A stretch of 58,322 nucleotides of DNA. Source: Bacteroidales bacterium (GTDB taxonomy: Bacteria; Bacteroidota; Bacteroidia; Bacteroidales; TTA-H9). How positions within the stretch are numbered: position 1 is the stretch's first letter; each line of letters starts with the position of its first letter. The DNA lies in assembly GCA_028689615.1 (NCBI GenBank), contig JAQVCV010000025.1:1-58322 (forward strand). Direction: 5' to 3'. A program made the translations under genes and the position numbers. Under the pieces are notes generated by a model. That model saw nothing but the letters and a program-made list of their open reading frames with translations, was not told the origin of the DNA and searched no databases. This document shows, in pieces, positions 18,571 through 27,656 of this stretch.

Positions 18571-19716
18571 CTATTTGCAGTTTATCAATGTTTTACAGAT
18601 AAACTCTGCGGCTTTTCCATCTCCAAAAACCGGAGGAAAGGATGGGGCAGGTCTTGTAGAAAAAATGTTAACTGCGTCGAGTATCTTTTCACGATGAGTG
18701 CCACATACTTTCCCTGCACCTGCATCCACTATCTCGACCCATTCAGTTTCGTTGCGAAGAATCACTACTGGTTTGTTGAAGAAATAGGCCTCCTTTTGCA
18801 CACCACCCGAGTCGGTCATTACCAGGTGGCAATGCCGTTCAAGTTCGATCATATCAAAGAAAGAAACCGGTGGCAGTATCCTGATATGTTTTCCCTCGCT
18901 CACCAGTTTATACAATTCCACAGTAAGCTGTTTTTCAAGAACAGAGGCGGTTCGGGGGTGAAGTGGCAGCACAACTTTGCGACCTGTCATACGGGATGCT
19001 TCTAACAGCGTCGAGAAGAGAGACTCCATGTTTTGCCGGTCGTCGGTATTGTGATCGCGGTGTATAGTTGCCAGTATAAATGCATCGGGGAGCAATTGGT
19101 TCTCCGACAAAACACGGCTCTCTTTCGATGATATTGTGCTAAAATACAACGAATTATCGAACATAACATCGCCACAATGAAACACCCCGGGATGGTCGGA
19201 TGTAAAAGGTGCCTGGTTGCCAACCACGAATCCTTCGCGCAGCAGGTTGTTCAGACCAGCAAGAGTTGGCGAAAAAAGCAAGGTTGACATATGATCGCAT
19301 GCTATCCGGTTGATCTCTTCGGGCATCGTTTTATTGAAGGAACGAAGTCCTGCCTCGATGTGCACCACGGGGATATGAATTTTGGCAGCCGCCATCGCGC
19401 CCGCAATGGTGGAATTGGTATCACCATAAACTACAAGAAAATCAGGTTTTTCAGACAGCAAAATCTCTTCAATTCCTTCCAGCATTCTGGCGGTCTGCTT
19501 TCCATGTGTACCCGACCCAACCTGAAGATTGTAGTTGGGCTGTGGTATTTCAAGCTGTTCAATAAACACAGCCGACATGTTCTGATCGTAGTGCTGACCG
19601 GTGTGAACAATCACTTCCTGAATAGAATCAGCGAAATGATTGCGGATAGCTCGGCTGAGGGCTGAAGCTTTAATAATCTGGGGACGAGCCCCTATTAAGG
19701 TAACAATTTTAATCAT
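18571..19716 (-). CDS. wecB: UDP-N-acetylglucosamine 2-epimerase (non-hydrolysing type)
   Basis: The 381-residue protein matches the WecB/MnaA family, which interconverts UDP-GlcNAc and UDP-ManNAc for surface polysaccharides. Visible motifs: IGARPQIIKASAL at the N-terminus, HTGQHYD near 41-47, VYGDTNSTIAGAMAA near 96-110, HIEAGLRSFNKTMPEEINR (substrate-binding region) and SGGVQKEAYFFNKPVV near the end. Length is normal. It has its own promoter and appears to be a single-gene unit, downstream of nfo. A homologous family of hydrolysing epimerases exists, but the motif set fits the non-hydrolysing enzyme. Confidence 0.93.
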   Translation of the reverse strand: MIKIVTLIGARPQIIKASALSRAIRNHFADSIQEVIVHTGQHYDQNMSAVFIEQLEIPQPNYNLQVGSGTHGKQTARMLEGIEEILLSEKPDFLVVYGDTNSTIAGAMAAAKIHIPVVHIEAGLRSFNKTMPEEINRIACDHMSTLLFSPTLAGLNNLLREGFVVGNQAPFTSDHPGVFHCGDVMFDNSLYFSTISSKESRVLSENQLLPDAFILATIHRDHNTDDRQNMESLFSTLLEASRMTGRKVVLPLHPRTASVLEKQLTVELYKLVSEGKHIRILPPVSFFDMIELERHCHLVMTDSGGVQKEAYFFNKPVVILRNETEWVEIVDAGAGKVCGTHREKILDAVNIFSTRPAPSFPPVFGDGKAAEFICKTLINCK

Positions 19717-19732
19717 TCTTGAAAATTTGCTG

Positions 19733-19762
19733 CAAAATTAGGGGTTTCGCTTCATCTGGCAA
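19733..19762 (-). promoter_or_regulatory. Promoter of wecB, beside the end of nfo
   Basis: TTG (19760-19762), 19-base spacer and TAATTTTG (19733-19740) on the minus strand. The -7 box ends 16 bases before the ATG, so the leader would be only about 10 bases. Confidence 0.65.
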
Positions 19763-19772
19763 CGCAAGGGGA

Positions 19773-20615
19773 TCAGCGCGCCATTGCTTTGAGCATTTGT
19801 ATCTCTTCAGGCCATTTCTCTTCAACGGGGGTCTCCAAAATTAATGGCATGTTGTTGAAACGGGGATCGGCCATGATAAAGCTAAACAGATCTATACCAA
19901 TAAAGCCAACGCCAAGGCTGTCGTGACGGTCAACACGTGTCGCAAGATCCTTTTTGGAATCGTTCAGGTGCAACCCCTTGAGGTATTTAAAACCGATAAT
20001 GGCGTCAAATTGACGAAAAGTCTCCTCAAAACCATCGCGGGTTCGGATGTCATAGCCGCTGGTGAAAGCGTGGCAGGTATCAATGCACACCCCAACTCTG
20101 CTTTTATCATCAACCCAATCAATGATCTGTTTCAAATGTTCAAACCTGTAGCCCAGGTTGGTTCCCTGTCCGGCAGTATTCTCCAGAACGGCTGTAACAC
20201 CTTCTGTTTCACTCAATGCAATGTTAATTGATTCAGCGATTCGTTTCAAACTGTCCTCTTCCGATATCTCCTTTAAATGGCTTCCAGGGTGGAAGTTAAG
20301 CCTGTCGAGGCCCAATTGCTGGCACCTCTGCATCTCGTCAACAAAAGCCAACCGTGATTTTGCAAGTCCTTCGGGCTGAGGATGCCCTAAATTAATCAGG
20401 TAGCTGTCGTGAGGCAATACCTGAAAAGGCTTGAAATCAAATTCTTTGCAATAATTTTTAAATTTCTCGATACTCTGATCGGTCAAAGGTGGGGCACTCC
20501 ACTGTTTCTGATTCTTGGTGAATAAGGCAAATGCTGTAGCACCAATCCTGTGAGCATTCAATGGTGCGTTTTCAACACCTCCTGATGCACTTACGTGAGC
20601 TCCAATGTATTTCAT
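19773..20615 (-). CDS. nfo: Endonuclease IV (apurinic/apyrimidinic endonuclease)
   Basis: The 280-residue TIM-barrel protein carries the metal-binding set of endonuclease [11 protein letters not shown] at the N-terminus, [12 protein letters not shown] (about 68-79), NFHPGSH (about 107-113), [12 protein letters not shown] (about 144-155), [13 protein letters not shown] (about 176-188), HLNDSK and RHDSLG with their His and Asp ligands, and the final LETP Glu. It cuts DNA 5' of abasic sites and oxidised 3' ends in base excision repair, using three zinc ions. Length is typical. It seems to be transcribed alone. Confidence 0.95.
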   Translation of the reverse strand: MKYIGAHVSASGGVENAPLNAHRIGATAFALFTKNQKQWSAPPLTDQSIEKFKNYCKEFDFKPFQVLPHDSYLINLGHPQPEGLAKSRLAFVDEMQRCQQLGLDRLNFHPGSHLKEISEEDSLKRIAESINIALSETEGVTAVLENTAGQGTNLGYRFEHLKQIIDWVDDKSRVGVCIDTCHAFTSGYDIRTRDGFEETFRQFDAIIGFKYLKGLHLNDSKKDLATRVDRHDSLGVGFIGIDLFSFIMADPRFNNMPLILETPVEEKWPEEIQMLKAMAR

Positions 20616-20640
20616 TTTTCAATAATTTCGGATTCAATTG

Positions 20641-20668
20641 CAAATATAAAACTTCTGGTTCAGCACAA
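20641..20668 (-). promoter_or_regulatory. Promoter of nfo
   Basis: TTG (20666-20668), 17-base spacer and TATATTTG (20641-20648) on the minus strand, 25 bases before the nfo ATG. Confidence 0.55.
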
Positions 20669-20729
20669 TCGTCCTCACGGGGTACCTGACATGCTCAACG
20701 AGGCTTTTAAGGCATTGTTACCCAATCAA

Positions 20730-20754
20730 ATGGCCACCCATTGCGGATGGCCAT
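20730..20754 (-). terminator. Possible weak terminator downstream of the GldM-C-like gene
   Basis: An inverted repeat (ATGGCCATCC with GGGTGGCCAT, one G-T pair) around a 5-base loop lies 35 bases past the stop at 20790. Only a short mixed T stretch follows, so termination strength is doubtful. Confidence 0.4.
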
Positions 20755-20789
20755 CAACAAACAATTGAATAACACACTTCCCCTTATTG

Positions 20790-21431
20790 TTATCTTGCCG
20801 CTTTGGATGGAGACTGCTCCGCCGAATCCTTCATTCTGAATTTCTGCGTGGGCAATGTAACCTCACGTCCTTCGCGGGTGACTCCTCTGGCGTTCTCAAT
20901 AAAGAAAGTCTGGCCAGCAGTAAATCCTTTCACGGCCTCCTTCACCTCTCCAGTAACAGATGAAGAAGCATTTTCGATTGTCTCCTGTTTTCCGTTTTTA
21001 GTAAACACCAGCGAAAACGATTTAATTTTCACTTTTCCCATCCCAATGCGCGCGATAAAAGATTCGGCATCGGCATGACTTATTTCAATAAAGCCATCGG
21101 GTCCGGGTTGAAAACTACCCTGTTGGCCACCTGCATTCTGAAGAGCACCTGCTTTAGCAGCCGCTTCCATCTCAAGCCTTTCTTTCTTGGTGCGGGGCTT
21201 TCGTCCGGTTTTGCCAGCAGATGCAGCATTGGTTTGCTTTGTGGCCTTTTGGTAGGTACCGGTTTTGCCAGTAGTGGTTCCCGATTGCGATTTGGTTTCC
21301 TTTTTAGGAGAGGTAACTTGCGACTGTTGTTTGGCCTCCGTTGCCTTGTCGCTGGTTTCGGATGTTTGCGCCATCAGGCTTCCTGCTAACATCAAGATGA
21401 TTAACAGCGTATAACATTTTCTAAGCTTCAT
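20790..21431 (-). CDS. Exported protein with low-complexity linker and GldM-C-like domain
   Basis: A 213-residue protein with a clear signal peptide (residues 1-21, cleavage after LMA). A linker of about 90 residues rich in Lys, Thr, Gln, Ser and Ala follows, then a compact C-terminal domain (about 112-200). The end domain pattern 'KVKIKSFSLVFTKNGK ... GFTAGQTFFIENARGV' resembles the last beta-domain of the gliding/T9SS protein GldM, but the membrane helix and other domains of GldM are missing, so it is not GldM. A periplasmic role in protein-protein contact is possible (inference). The gene lies 36 bases after fabI and may be its last operon partner. I do not recognise a named function. Confidence 0.7.
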   Translation of the reverse strand: MKLRKCYTLLIILMLAGSLMAQTSETSDKATEAKQQSQVTSPKKETKSQSGTTTGKTGTYQKATKQTNAASAGKTGRKPRTKKERLEMEAAAKAGALQNAGGQQGSFQPGPDGFIEISHADAESFIARIGMGKVKIKSFSLVFTKNGKQETIENASSSVTGEVKEAVKGFTAGQTFFIENARGVTREGREVTLPTQKFRMKDSAEQSPSKAAR

Positions 21432-21467
21432 AATAAAAGTATTTTGAATTATCGAAAACTGTTTGAA

Positions 21468-22316
21468 TCAATCCATCTCTTCCCTGCATTCATCGCAATT
21501 CAGGCTTCGGCTGTAAGCATGCATGGCTCGCTGGCTCATTCCCATGTTGCTGAAACCGCCATCGTGATAAAGGTTCTGCATGGTCACTTTACGGGTCAGA
21601 TCGCTGAAGAGGGTGACGCAATAATCGGCACACTCTTCGGCAGAAGCGTTGCCAAGAGGCGACATCCGATCGGTAAAATCAATAAGGTCGTCAATCCCTT
21701 TTACTCCGCTACCGGCAGTGGTCATGGTTGGCGACTGACTGATGGTGTTGATCCTGACTCTCTTTTCTCGTCCGTAAATATACCCAAAACTGCGGGCTAT
21801 GGATTCGAGGGCGGCTTTGGCATCTGCCATATCGTTGTAGCGGAACAACGTTCGTTGCGCAGCTATGTATGAGAGAGCAACCACCGATCCCCATTCTTTA
21901 ATCGCATCCATTTTCTTGGCAACCTGCAACATTTTGTGAAACGAAAAGGCGCTGATATCCATAGTCTTCACCAGGAAATTGTAGTCAAGATCGTCGTAGG
22001 GCCTGTCCTTTCTCACGTTGAGCGACATACCAATGGAGTGCAAAACGAAATCGATCTGACCACCCAAGTGCTCCATGGATTTTGAGAAAAGCATCTCCAG
22101 ATCGGAAAGACTGGTGGCATCAGCCGGGATCACGAGCGATCCGGTGGCTTGGGCTAACTCGTTGAGTTCTCCGAAACGGAGTGCAAGAGGAGTGTTGGTA
22201 AGAACGAAACGAGCCCCTTCGGCATGAGCCTTTTCGGCAACTTTCCAGGCTATTGACTGGTTGTTGAGTGCCCCAAAAATGATTCCCGTTTTTCCCTTAA
22301 GAAGGTTGTATGACAT
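21468..22316 (-). CDS. fabI: Enoyl-[acyl-carrier-protein] reductase
   Basis: The 282-residue protein is a divergent SDR enzyme of the FabI type, which reduces the double bond of enoyl-ACP in the last step of fatty acid elongation. It begins with the nucleotide-binding region GIIFGALNNQSIAWKVAEKA (about 11-30), has LHSIGMS near 92-98, and the Y-x6-K active pair in the stretch RYNDMADAKAALES. ISQSPTMTTAGSGV near the substrate loop fits FabI. The C-terminus carries a Cys pair (NCDEC). Its ATG is one base from the recN stop, so the two genes are surely co-transcribed. Confidence 0.93.
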   Translation of the reverse strand: MSYNLLKGKTGIIFGALNNQSIAWKVAEKAHAEGARFVLTNTPLALRFGELNELAQATGSLVIPADATSLSDLEMLFSKSMEHLGGQIDFVLHSIGMSLNVRKDRPYDDLDYNFLVKTMDISAFSFHKMLQVAKKMDAIKEWGSVVALSYIAAQRTLFRYNDMADAKAALESIARSFGYIYGREKRVRINTISQSPTMTTAGSGVKGIDDLIDFTDRMSPLGNASAEECADYCVTLFSDLTRKVTMQNLYHDGGFSNMGMSQRAMHAYSRSLNCDECREEMD

Positions 22317-22317
22317 A

Positions 22318-23994
22318 CTAATGGTTTTTTAACGAAACATTTGATAACAACAATTGTTTAGCCGTTGCCCTGGCTTCAGCCAAAACGGCATCACCGCCCA
22401 GCATACCGGCAAGTTCATCAACGCGTTGATTGAAATCAAGTTGGTCGATGTTGGAGCAGGTCTGGCCATCGTTGATGGTTTTAAACACCCTGAAATGGCA
22501 GTCACCTCTGGCAGCAATCTGAGGAAGGTGGGTAATTACAATCAGTTGTACGCCTTGGCTCATTTGATGCATCACCGCGGCCAGTTTCGAGGCAGTTTCG
22601 CCCGAAACACCAGTGTCGATCTCGTCAAAAATGATAGCTCCGACAAGACTCCGATTGGCTAAAACAGCTTTCACTGCAAGCATTACACGTGATAATTCTC
22701 CACCTGAAGCAATTTTCGACAATTGCCGCAACTCGCCACCCGGGTTGGCATTAAACAGAAATTCAATTCTGTCGGTTCCCCACTCATTCATTTCAGGCAA
22801 AACCTGATGCGAAACTATCAAACGGGCATGAGGCATTCCCACCTGGGCCAAATTATCGAGAACAGCCCTTGAAAAGGAATTGAAAGAATTGCTCCTTCGA
22901 TCCGACAAACCAACTGCAAGTGTATGCGCCTCGGTTTTTGAAAGTGCTACTTGACGCTCGATTTCAGCCAATTCTTCGCTCAATGAAGCGAGAGAATTAA
23001 GCTGGCTGGCAAGCGATTCCTGAATGGCAATAAGTTCAGCTACAGAGTTTACCCGATGCTTGTGTTCTAGACGATAAATCAGGTCAAGCCGCTCCTGCAA
23101 CACGGCAATCCGCTCCGGGTTGTAACTCATTTTTTCGCCTTTTGCAGCTATTTCGTCACCGATATCAGAAAGTTCGATAAGGCACGATTGAAGTCTGTCG
23201 CCAAGCTGTGCAACAGGAGGATAAATGAGAGTAACCTGCTTCAGCAGGTTCTCTATAACTTTTAAATTGCCAACCAAATTCTGGTCGGCAGAGATGAGTC
23301 CTTCAGTAATAGCACTCAATTTTGCTTTGATCTCCTCAGCATGAGTCAGGGTTTTCAACTCCTCTTCAAATTCCTCTTGTTCACCCTGTTTCAACCGTGC
23401 CTGCATCAATTCATCAAGTTGAAACTGCAGGAAATCTGATTCAGTTGCCTTGCGCTTCTCCTCTGCCACAAGAGTTTCACGCTGTTTCAGCAGGTCATGG
23501 TATCTGAGAAAAGCTTTTTTGTAACCAGCCAGCAAGGAGTTGTTGTCAGCAAAATGATCGATTACTGCCAACTGAAAACCTGCCTCGTTCAAGAACAAGG
23601 TATTGTGCTGCGAATGGACATCAACCAGAAGGTCGCCAAGCTCTTTTAACTGAGAGAGTTGAACAGGTGTATCGTTAATAAAAGCCCTCGATTTGCCTCC
23701 TGGTGCCAACTCCCTTCTCAGGATTACAGAGTCGCCATCGTCGAGTTCGTGGTATTGAAGCCATTCGTTCACAACCACGCCCAACTGCGTGAACACCCCT
23801 TCAATAACACACTTTCTTGATTGATTAAGAAGTGAATGACTATCGGCTCGTTGCCCCAGAATAAGCGAAAGGGCGCCAAGCAGAATTGATTTTCCGGCAC
23901 CGGTTTCGCCGGTAATTACATTAAAGCCCTGTCCAAACTTGATTTTAAGTGAAGGGATGAGGACATAATTCTCAATCGAAAGTTCTGATAACAT
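22318..23994 (-). CDS. recN: DNA repair protein RecN
   Basis: The 558-residue SMC-like ATPase has Walker A ITGETGAGKSILLGALSL (about 27-44), two long coiled-coil arms (about 160-360), the ABC-type signature SGGELSRVMLA, Walker B AIIFDEIDTGVSG and the H-loop VITHLPQIAA. RecN helps hold together and repair broken DNA ends in recombination. Length and layout are normal. It lies between the PorD gene (30-base gap) and fabI (1-base gap), as the fifth gene of the bamD cluster. Confidence 0.96.
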   Translation of the reverse strand: MLSELSIENYVLIPSLKIKFGQGFNVITGETGAGKSILLGALSLILGQRADSHSLLNQSRKCVIEGVFTQLGVVVNEWLQYHELDDGDSVILRRELAPGGKSRAFINDTPVQLSQLKELGDLLVDVHSQHNTLFLNEAGFQLAVIDHFADNNSLLAGYKKAFLRYHDLLKQRETLVAEEKRKATESDFLQFQLDELMQARLKQGEQEEFEEELKTLTHAEEIKAKLSAITEGLISADQNLVGNLKVIENLLKQVTLIYPPVAQLGDRLQSCLIELSDIGDEIAAKGEKMSYNPERIAVLQERLDLIYRLEHKHRVNSVAELIAIQESLASQLNSLASLSEELAEIERQVALSKTEAHTLAVGLSDRRSNSFNSFSRAVLDNLAQVGMPHARLIVSHQVLPEMNEWGTDRIEFLFNANPGGELRQLSKIASGGELSRVMLAVKAVLANRSLVGAIIFDEIDTGVSGETASKLAAVMHQMSQGVQLIVITHLPQIAARGDCHFRVFKTINDGQTCSNIDQLDFNQRVDELAGMLGGDAVLAEARATAKQLLLSNVSLKNH

Positions 23995-24024
23995 GTATTT
24001 TCAATTGCTTCAGCCCTGTTAGAA

Positions 24025-24924
24025 TTATTTCTCGAGTATTTTCTGATACTTTGAAGTGTTAGCAGGATCCATCTCGCTCAAGATGTTCACGGCAATAACC
24101 TTTTCGTTATCAGGAGCTCCTGAAAAAATATTGATGATTTCATCTCTCTTAGCATCCATAATCAACTGAAACAAGAAACTACCAGGTTTGTCGCGATTGG
24201 CCTGTTGAAGGAGCTTGAGGCTTTCGCTGATGGCGGCTCTGCCCCCTTCAACATTCTCTGACATAACATCAAGCCCCTGACGGTGATATTGATACAAAAA
24301 CTCTCTAAGCTTTGAATAAGCCGAATTGGTGAGGTTTTCAACAAGCCAGTACCTGTTCTTGGTTCCTTCAAATGCCTTCCAGCCCGAATAGCTGGAACCT
24401 TGACCCAGATTTACAATATTCTGAGCTTTCTCATAAAAGGGCGTGCCACCATTGGGTGTAAAAGAATCAAAATCAAGACCCATGAAGATGTAAGCGTAAT
24501 ACCCAATGACTGAGGTAAGCTCCGAAACAAATGAATTATCTTGAAAATCGAGCGGTTGAAGCTCGACATATTTAAATTGAAAATCATTGTCAATGTGGTT
24601 TAACAGAACCGAATTGTAAGAAGCTTTATAAACCGGGCGGCGCAAAACAACATTCACTGTGGCTTTAAACTCATCAGTCGAAACCCGTTCGGTGATGTTG
24701 ATCATGAGGGTGCACTCAATTCGCTCCTCGATAGTAAAGGTATAGCTACTCCAGCGCCGGTTGTTAACAAACTCATACAAAGCTGTCTGCAAAGTGTTGA
24801 ATATCTGCCTGTCGGTACCTTCAACCTGACGGGTGGCTACCGAAATTTGACAATCGAGTTCTTGCGAACGAATTCCTTGAGAAAATGCCGAAAGAAGCAA
24901 CAAAAAAAGCAAACTCTGTTTCAT
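24025..24924 (-). CDS. porD: PorD/DUF4835 family exported protein, type IX secretion
   Basis: A 299-residue protein with a signal peptide (about 1-20, ending SQG-IRSQ) and the DUF4835 layout: an early 'VEGTDRQIFNTLQTALYEF' stretch, a conserved middle with YAYIFMGLDFDSF and YEKAQNIVNLGQ, and GWKAFEGTKNRYWLVENL. DUF4835 proteins are annotated as PorD, linked to type IX secretion in Bacteroidota. The position between coaBC and recN is the order I know for this family. Periplasmic or outer-membrane location is expected. The molecular role is not established. Confidence 0.85.
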   Translation of the reverse strand: MKQSLLFLLLLSAFSQGIRSQELDCQISVATRQVEGTDRQIFNTLQTALYEFVNNRRWSSYTFTIEERIECTLMINITERVSTDEFKATVNVVLRRPVYKASYNSVLLNHIDNDFQFKYVELQPLDFQDNSFVSELTSVIGYYAYIFMGLDFDSFTPNGGTPFYEKAQNIVNLGQGSSYSGWKAFEGTKNRYWLVENLTNSAYSKLREFLYQYHRQGLDVMSENVEGGRAAISESLKLLQQANRDKPGSFLFQLIMDAKRDEIINIFSGAPDNEKVIAVNILSEMDPANTSKYQKILEK

Positions 24925-24945
24925 GTTCTTTGATATAATAATACT

Positions 24946-26148
24946 TTACAAATCAAACGATTCCTGAATAAAATCAAATACACGCGAGGCAATAACCTCC
25001 TTGGATTCAAGCTTTGTAATCAAACTCGAACCTGATCGGTGGATCATGGTAACCTTGTTGGTATCGGTTCCAAAGCCGGCACCACGATCGTTCAACGAAT
25101 TAAGAACGATGGCATCCAATCCCTTGCTATCAATTTTTTTCATGGCATTCTGAACCTCATCATCGGTTTCTAATGCAAAGCCAACGATAAACTGCCCTGC
25201 CAATCTCATGGAAGCCAGAGTCTTGATAATGTCAGGATTCTCTGTAAGCTGTAAAACGGGCTTATGTCCGGTTTTTTTAATTTTTGATGTCTCAGCTTTA
25301 TCAGGTCGGTAGTCGGCAACTGCTGCTGCCATAACAACAACATGACTTGATTCAAATTCTTCGGTGCAGGCCTGGAGCATATCCTGGGCACTTGTCACCT
25401 TTCGGAGGGTAAGCCCTTTTGGAACTTCGAGTGCTACAGGGCCTGAGATTAGAACCACTTCAGCTCCCCTTTTCACAGCTTCGGCTGCCAGTGCATATCC
25501 CATTTTTCCCGAGGAGTGGTTGCTGATGAACCTGACGGGATCAATTGGCTCGACAGTTGGGCCGGCCGTGATAAGCACCTTCTTTCCAGCCAATGATTGT
25601 GGCACTTCAAAGAATTTCCGGATAACACCCACAATTGCGTCTGGCTCCTCAAGGCGACCAGCGCCACAAAGTCCGCTGGCAAGTTCACCATCTCTAGGGG
25701 CAATCAAGTGGTTGCCATACGATTGCAAAGTTTGAATATTTCGCTGGGTTGCTGGGTGCTGAAACATATCCAGATCCATAGCCGGGGCAAAAAAAACAGG
25801 GCATACAGCTGCAAGATATGTTGTAATCAGTAGATTATCAGCAATTCCATTGGCCATTTTTGCTAAAGTGGTAGCCGATGCAGGAGCAATCAGCATCAAA
25901 TCGGCCCAGTTTCCCATATCAACATGGCTGTTCCAGGAACCATCAACAGGGTTAAAAGGTTCCGTGAAAACCGGACGCTTGCTCAGTGTTGATAAGGTAA
26001 GTGGCGTTACGAAGTCACGTGCTGCCGGTGTCATGATTACCTGCACATCAGCACCTTCCTTCATCAACAACCTCACAAGGATTGGAATTTTATAGGCAGC
26101 TATGCTACCTGAAATTCCAAGCAAAATTTTCTTTCCTTTCAACACCAT
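24946..26148 (-). CDS. coaBC: Bifunctional phosphopantothenoylcysteine decarboxylase/phosphopantothenate-cysteine ligase
   Basis: The 400-residue protein joins CoaC (about 1-180) and CoaB (about 185-400). CoaC motifs: LGISGSIAAYK, the active-site His in WNSHVDMGNW, APAMDLDMFQHPA and the Cys-containing lid SGLCGAGRLEEP. CoaB opens with VLITAGPTVEPIDPVRFISN and contains HSSGKMGYALA. Together they add cysteine to 4'-phosphopantothenate and decarboxylate the product on the way to coenzyme A. In place of the more common PAMN motif it has PAMD. The gene is 21 bases upstream of the PorD gene. Confidence 0.95.
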   Translation of the reverse strand: MVLKGKKILLGISGSIAAYKIPILVRLLMKEGADVQVIMTPAARDFVTPLTLSTLSKRPVFTEPFNPVDGSWNSHVDMGNWADLMLIAPASATTLAKMANGIADNLLITTYLAAVCPVFFAPAMDLDMFQHPATQRNIQTLQSYGNHLIAPRDGELASGLCGAGRLEEPDAIVGVIRKFFEVPQSLAGKKVLITAGPTVEPIDPVRFISNHSSGKMGYALAAEAVKRGAEVVLISGPVALEVPKGLTLRKVTSAQDMLQACTEEFESSHVVVMAAAVADYRPDKAETSKIKKTGHKPVLQLTENPDIIKTLASMRLAGQFIVGFALETDDEVQNAMKKIDSKGLDAIVLNSLNDRGAGFGTDTNKVTMIHRSGSSLITKLESKEVIASRVFDFIQESFDL

Positions 26149-26185
26149 TTAGAAACGATTTTAACCTTCTGCAAATATGCAATTA

Positions 26186-26217
26186 ATAAAAAAATGCCCG
26201 GAAGTTTGCACCCCGGG
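26186..26217 (-). terminator. Hairpin with T run between the omega-like gene and coaBC
   Basis: On the minus strand CCCGG pairs with CCGGG around an 11-base loop and is followed by CATTTTTTT. The 3' arm can also pair, as GGGCATTTT, with AAAATGCCC further upstream (26255-26263), so two exclusive folds are possible. Either ends in the T run, giving a terminator or attenuator between the two genes. Confidence 0.55.
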
Positions 26218-26276
26218 TCAAGAGAGATCAACCAACAAGGATCGCAAGCCTGATGGGCATTTTCAGTACCAACAAA

Positions 26277-26618
26277 TCAGAAATTGTTGGGAGAATTTTC
26301 TTTAGCGGGGTTTCTGTAATAAATCTGATCTGAAAGAAACTCAGCAACAGCCACCAAAGTCGGCTTTGGAAGCTGCTCGTAGTGTTTGGCAATCTCAATC
26401 TGCTCGCGGTTCTCGAAAACCTCTTCCAGATTATCTGATGGGTTCTGAAATTCGCCAAGTTTCTCATTAAGTTCTTCTTGAATCTCCTGAGAAATCTGGT
26501 TGGCTCTCTTCGAGAGAATAGCCACTGTTTCATAAATATTACCGGTTTTTGCATCAAACTGTCTGATTTTTCTTGTAACGGCAGTTTGATCGGGCTTAAC
26601 GCGTCGTGTATATTCCAT
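26277..26618 (-). CDS. Rpb6-type RNA polymerase omega-like subunit
   Basis: A 113-residue protein matching the Bacteroidota family annotated as RNA polymerase Rpb6 or omega-like. Key stretches: ETVAILSKRANQISQEI (about 31-47), the LEEVFENREQIEIAKHYEQL segment (about 64-83) and the closing RNPAKE. It presumably binds the beta' subunit and helps assemble RNA polymerase, as RpoZ does elsewhere. No other omega gene is in the window. It lies 42 bases after bamD. The family match rests on memory of homologous sequences, not on a search. Confidence 0.85.
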   Translation of the reverse strand: MEYTRRVKPDQTAVTRKIRQFDAKTGNIYETVAILSKRANQISQEIQEELNEKLGEFQNPSDNLEEVFENREQIEIAKHYEQLPKPTLVAVAEFLSDQIYYRNPAKENSPNNF

Positions 26619-26660
26619 AAATCAAAAATATTTCATTCTTATAAAAAAGGGGCTGCAAAG

Positions 26661-27461
26661 TTAATTCATTCTGGCGATTTCATTCATCGCTTTTCTGGAA
26701 AGTTGTTCTCCCTCTGGCAGATATTTGCTTTCAGGATACCACGATTTAAGATCGTTAAAGGCACTGACTGCAGCCTGAAAGCGCTCTTCCCTTTTGGTTT
26801 TAACGCTTTTCAGGGCGTAGTTATAGTAAGTTTTAACGATTAAATACATCACCTCTTCTTTGTAGCGGGTATCTGGATAGTCTTTCATCAGGTTTTGAAA
26901 AGAGACGATCGAGGCCTGATAATCTTCCATTTTGTTGTAAAGCATCGCGATGTGATAGGCCTTTTCTTCGAGCTTTGAACGAAGTTTATCGATCAATTCG
27001 TTGCAACGGGGAATGCGATCGCTGGCCGGATACTTGTTGGCAAAAGCCTGTAACTCCTTCAAAGCCTCGTAGGTAGCAGTTTGATCAAGATGGTAAACCG
27101 GTGAGTTCAAGTAATTGCAATAAGCATTCATGAAATAACACTCTTCGGCATACTGACTGTTGCCATAATTTTGAGCAAACCGTTTGAAATAGTAGGAAGC
27201 CAGAATGTAATCCTCCTGATAATAATAGCAATAGGCGTAGTAATAGGCCATTTTCTCGGCTCGTTCGGTACCCTTATAGATGGGAACGAGCTGATCGAAC
27301 AGTTGCAGAGCTCTGTAGTAATCTTTTTTCTCAAAAAAGGCGATAGCCGTCTGATATTTCAGATCGTTGTCGCTGCTTTTCAGCAACTTCTGGTATTTGC
27401 TGCACGAACTCAGGACGACAGCAACCAGCAAAAACACCGGGATTAAACGCTTTATCTGCAT
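26661..27461 (-). CDS. bamD: Outer membrane assembly lipoprotein BamD
   Basis: The 266-residue lipoprotein starts MQIKRLIPVF and has a lipobox LSSC with Cys at about 20. The rest is helical TPR-like repeats with Tyr-rich pairs (YYAYCYYYQEDYILASYYFKRF) typical of BamD/YfiO. It works with BamA to insert beta-barrel proteins into the outer membrane. The ATG at 27459-27461 is chosen because a longer in-frame reading adds 30 residues before the signal peptide. It heads the bamD, omega-like, coaBC, porD, recN, fabI series and lies divergent from valS. Confidence 0.92.
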   Translation of the reverse strand: MQIKRLIPVFLLVAVVLSSCSKYQKLLKSSDNDLKYQTAIAFFEKKDYYRALQLFDQLVPIYKGTERAEKMAYYYAYCYYYQEDYILASYYFKRFAQNYGNSQYAEECYFMNAYCNYLNSPVYHLDQTATYEALKELQAFANKYPASDRIPRCNELIDKLRSKLEEKAYHIAMLYNKMEDYQASIVSFQNLMKDYPDTRYKEEVMYLIVKTYYNYALKSVKTKREERFQAAVSAFNDLKSWYPESKYLPEGEQLSRKAMNEIARMN

Positions 27462-27465
27462 GGTG

Positions 27466-27473
27466 CAAAAGTA
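27466..27473 (-). promoter_or_regulatory. -7 box almost touching the bamD start
   Basis: TACTTTTG on the minus strand fits TAnnTTTG and ends 4 bases before the bamD ATG. I see no well-placed TTG at -33. If used, the mRNA would be leaderless or nearly so. Confidence 0.4.
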
Positions 27474-27608
27474 CAAAAACTTACCAAACTCCCATAACGA
27501 TCTACTGTTGTCGTTATTGCTGCAGCAACCATAAGAAATTGCAAATAACAAAAGTCGCAGGTGAAGGAATGGTTGCCTGAACAGGACATAGCATCTGATG
27601 GAAATCCT

Positions 27609-27616
27609 TATTTTTG
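27609..27616 (+). promoter_or_regulatory. -7 box upstream of valS
   Basis: TATTTTTG fits TAnnTTTG and lies 40 bases before the valS ATG. No TTG is present at the usual distance, so this is a partial match. It favours the start at 27657 over the upstream in-frame start at 27561, which precedes the box. Confidence 0.45.
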
Positions 27617-27656
27617 CACCTTCGTTTTAAAACCATATCACAGATTTTTTAATCAA

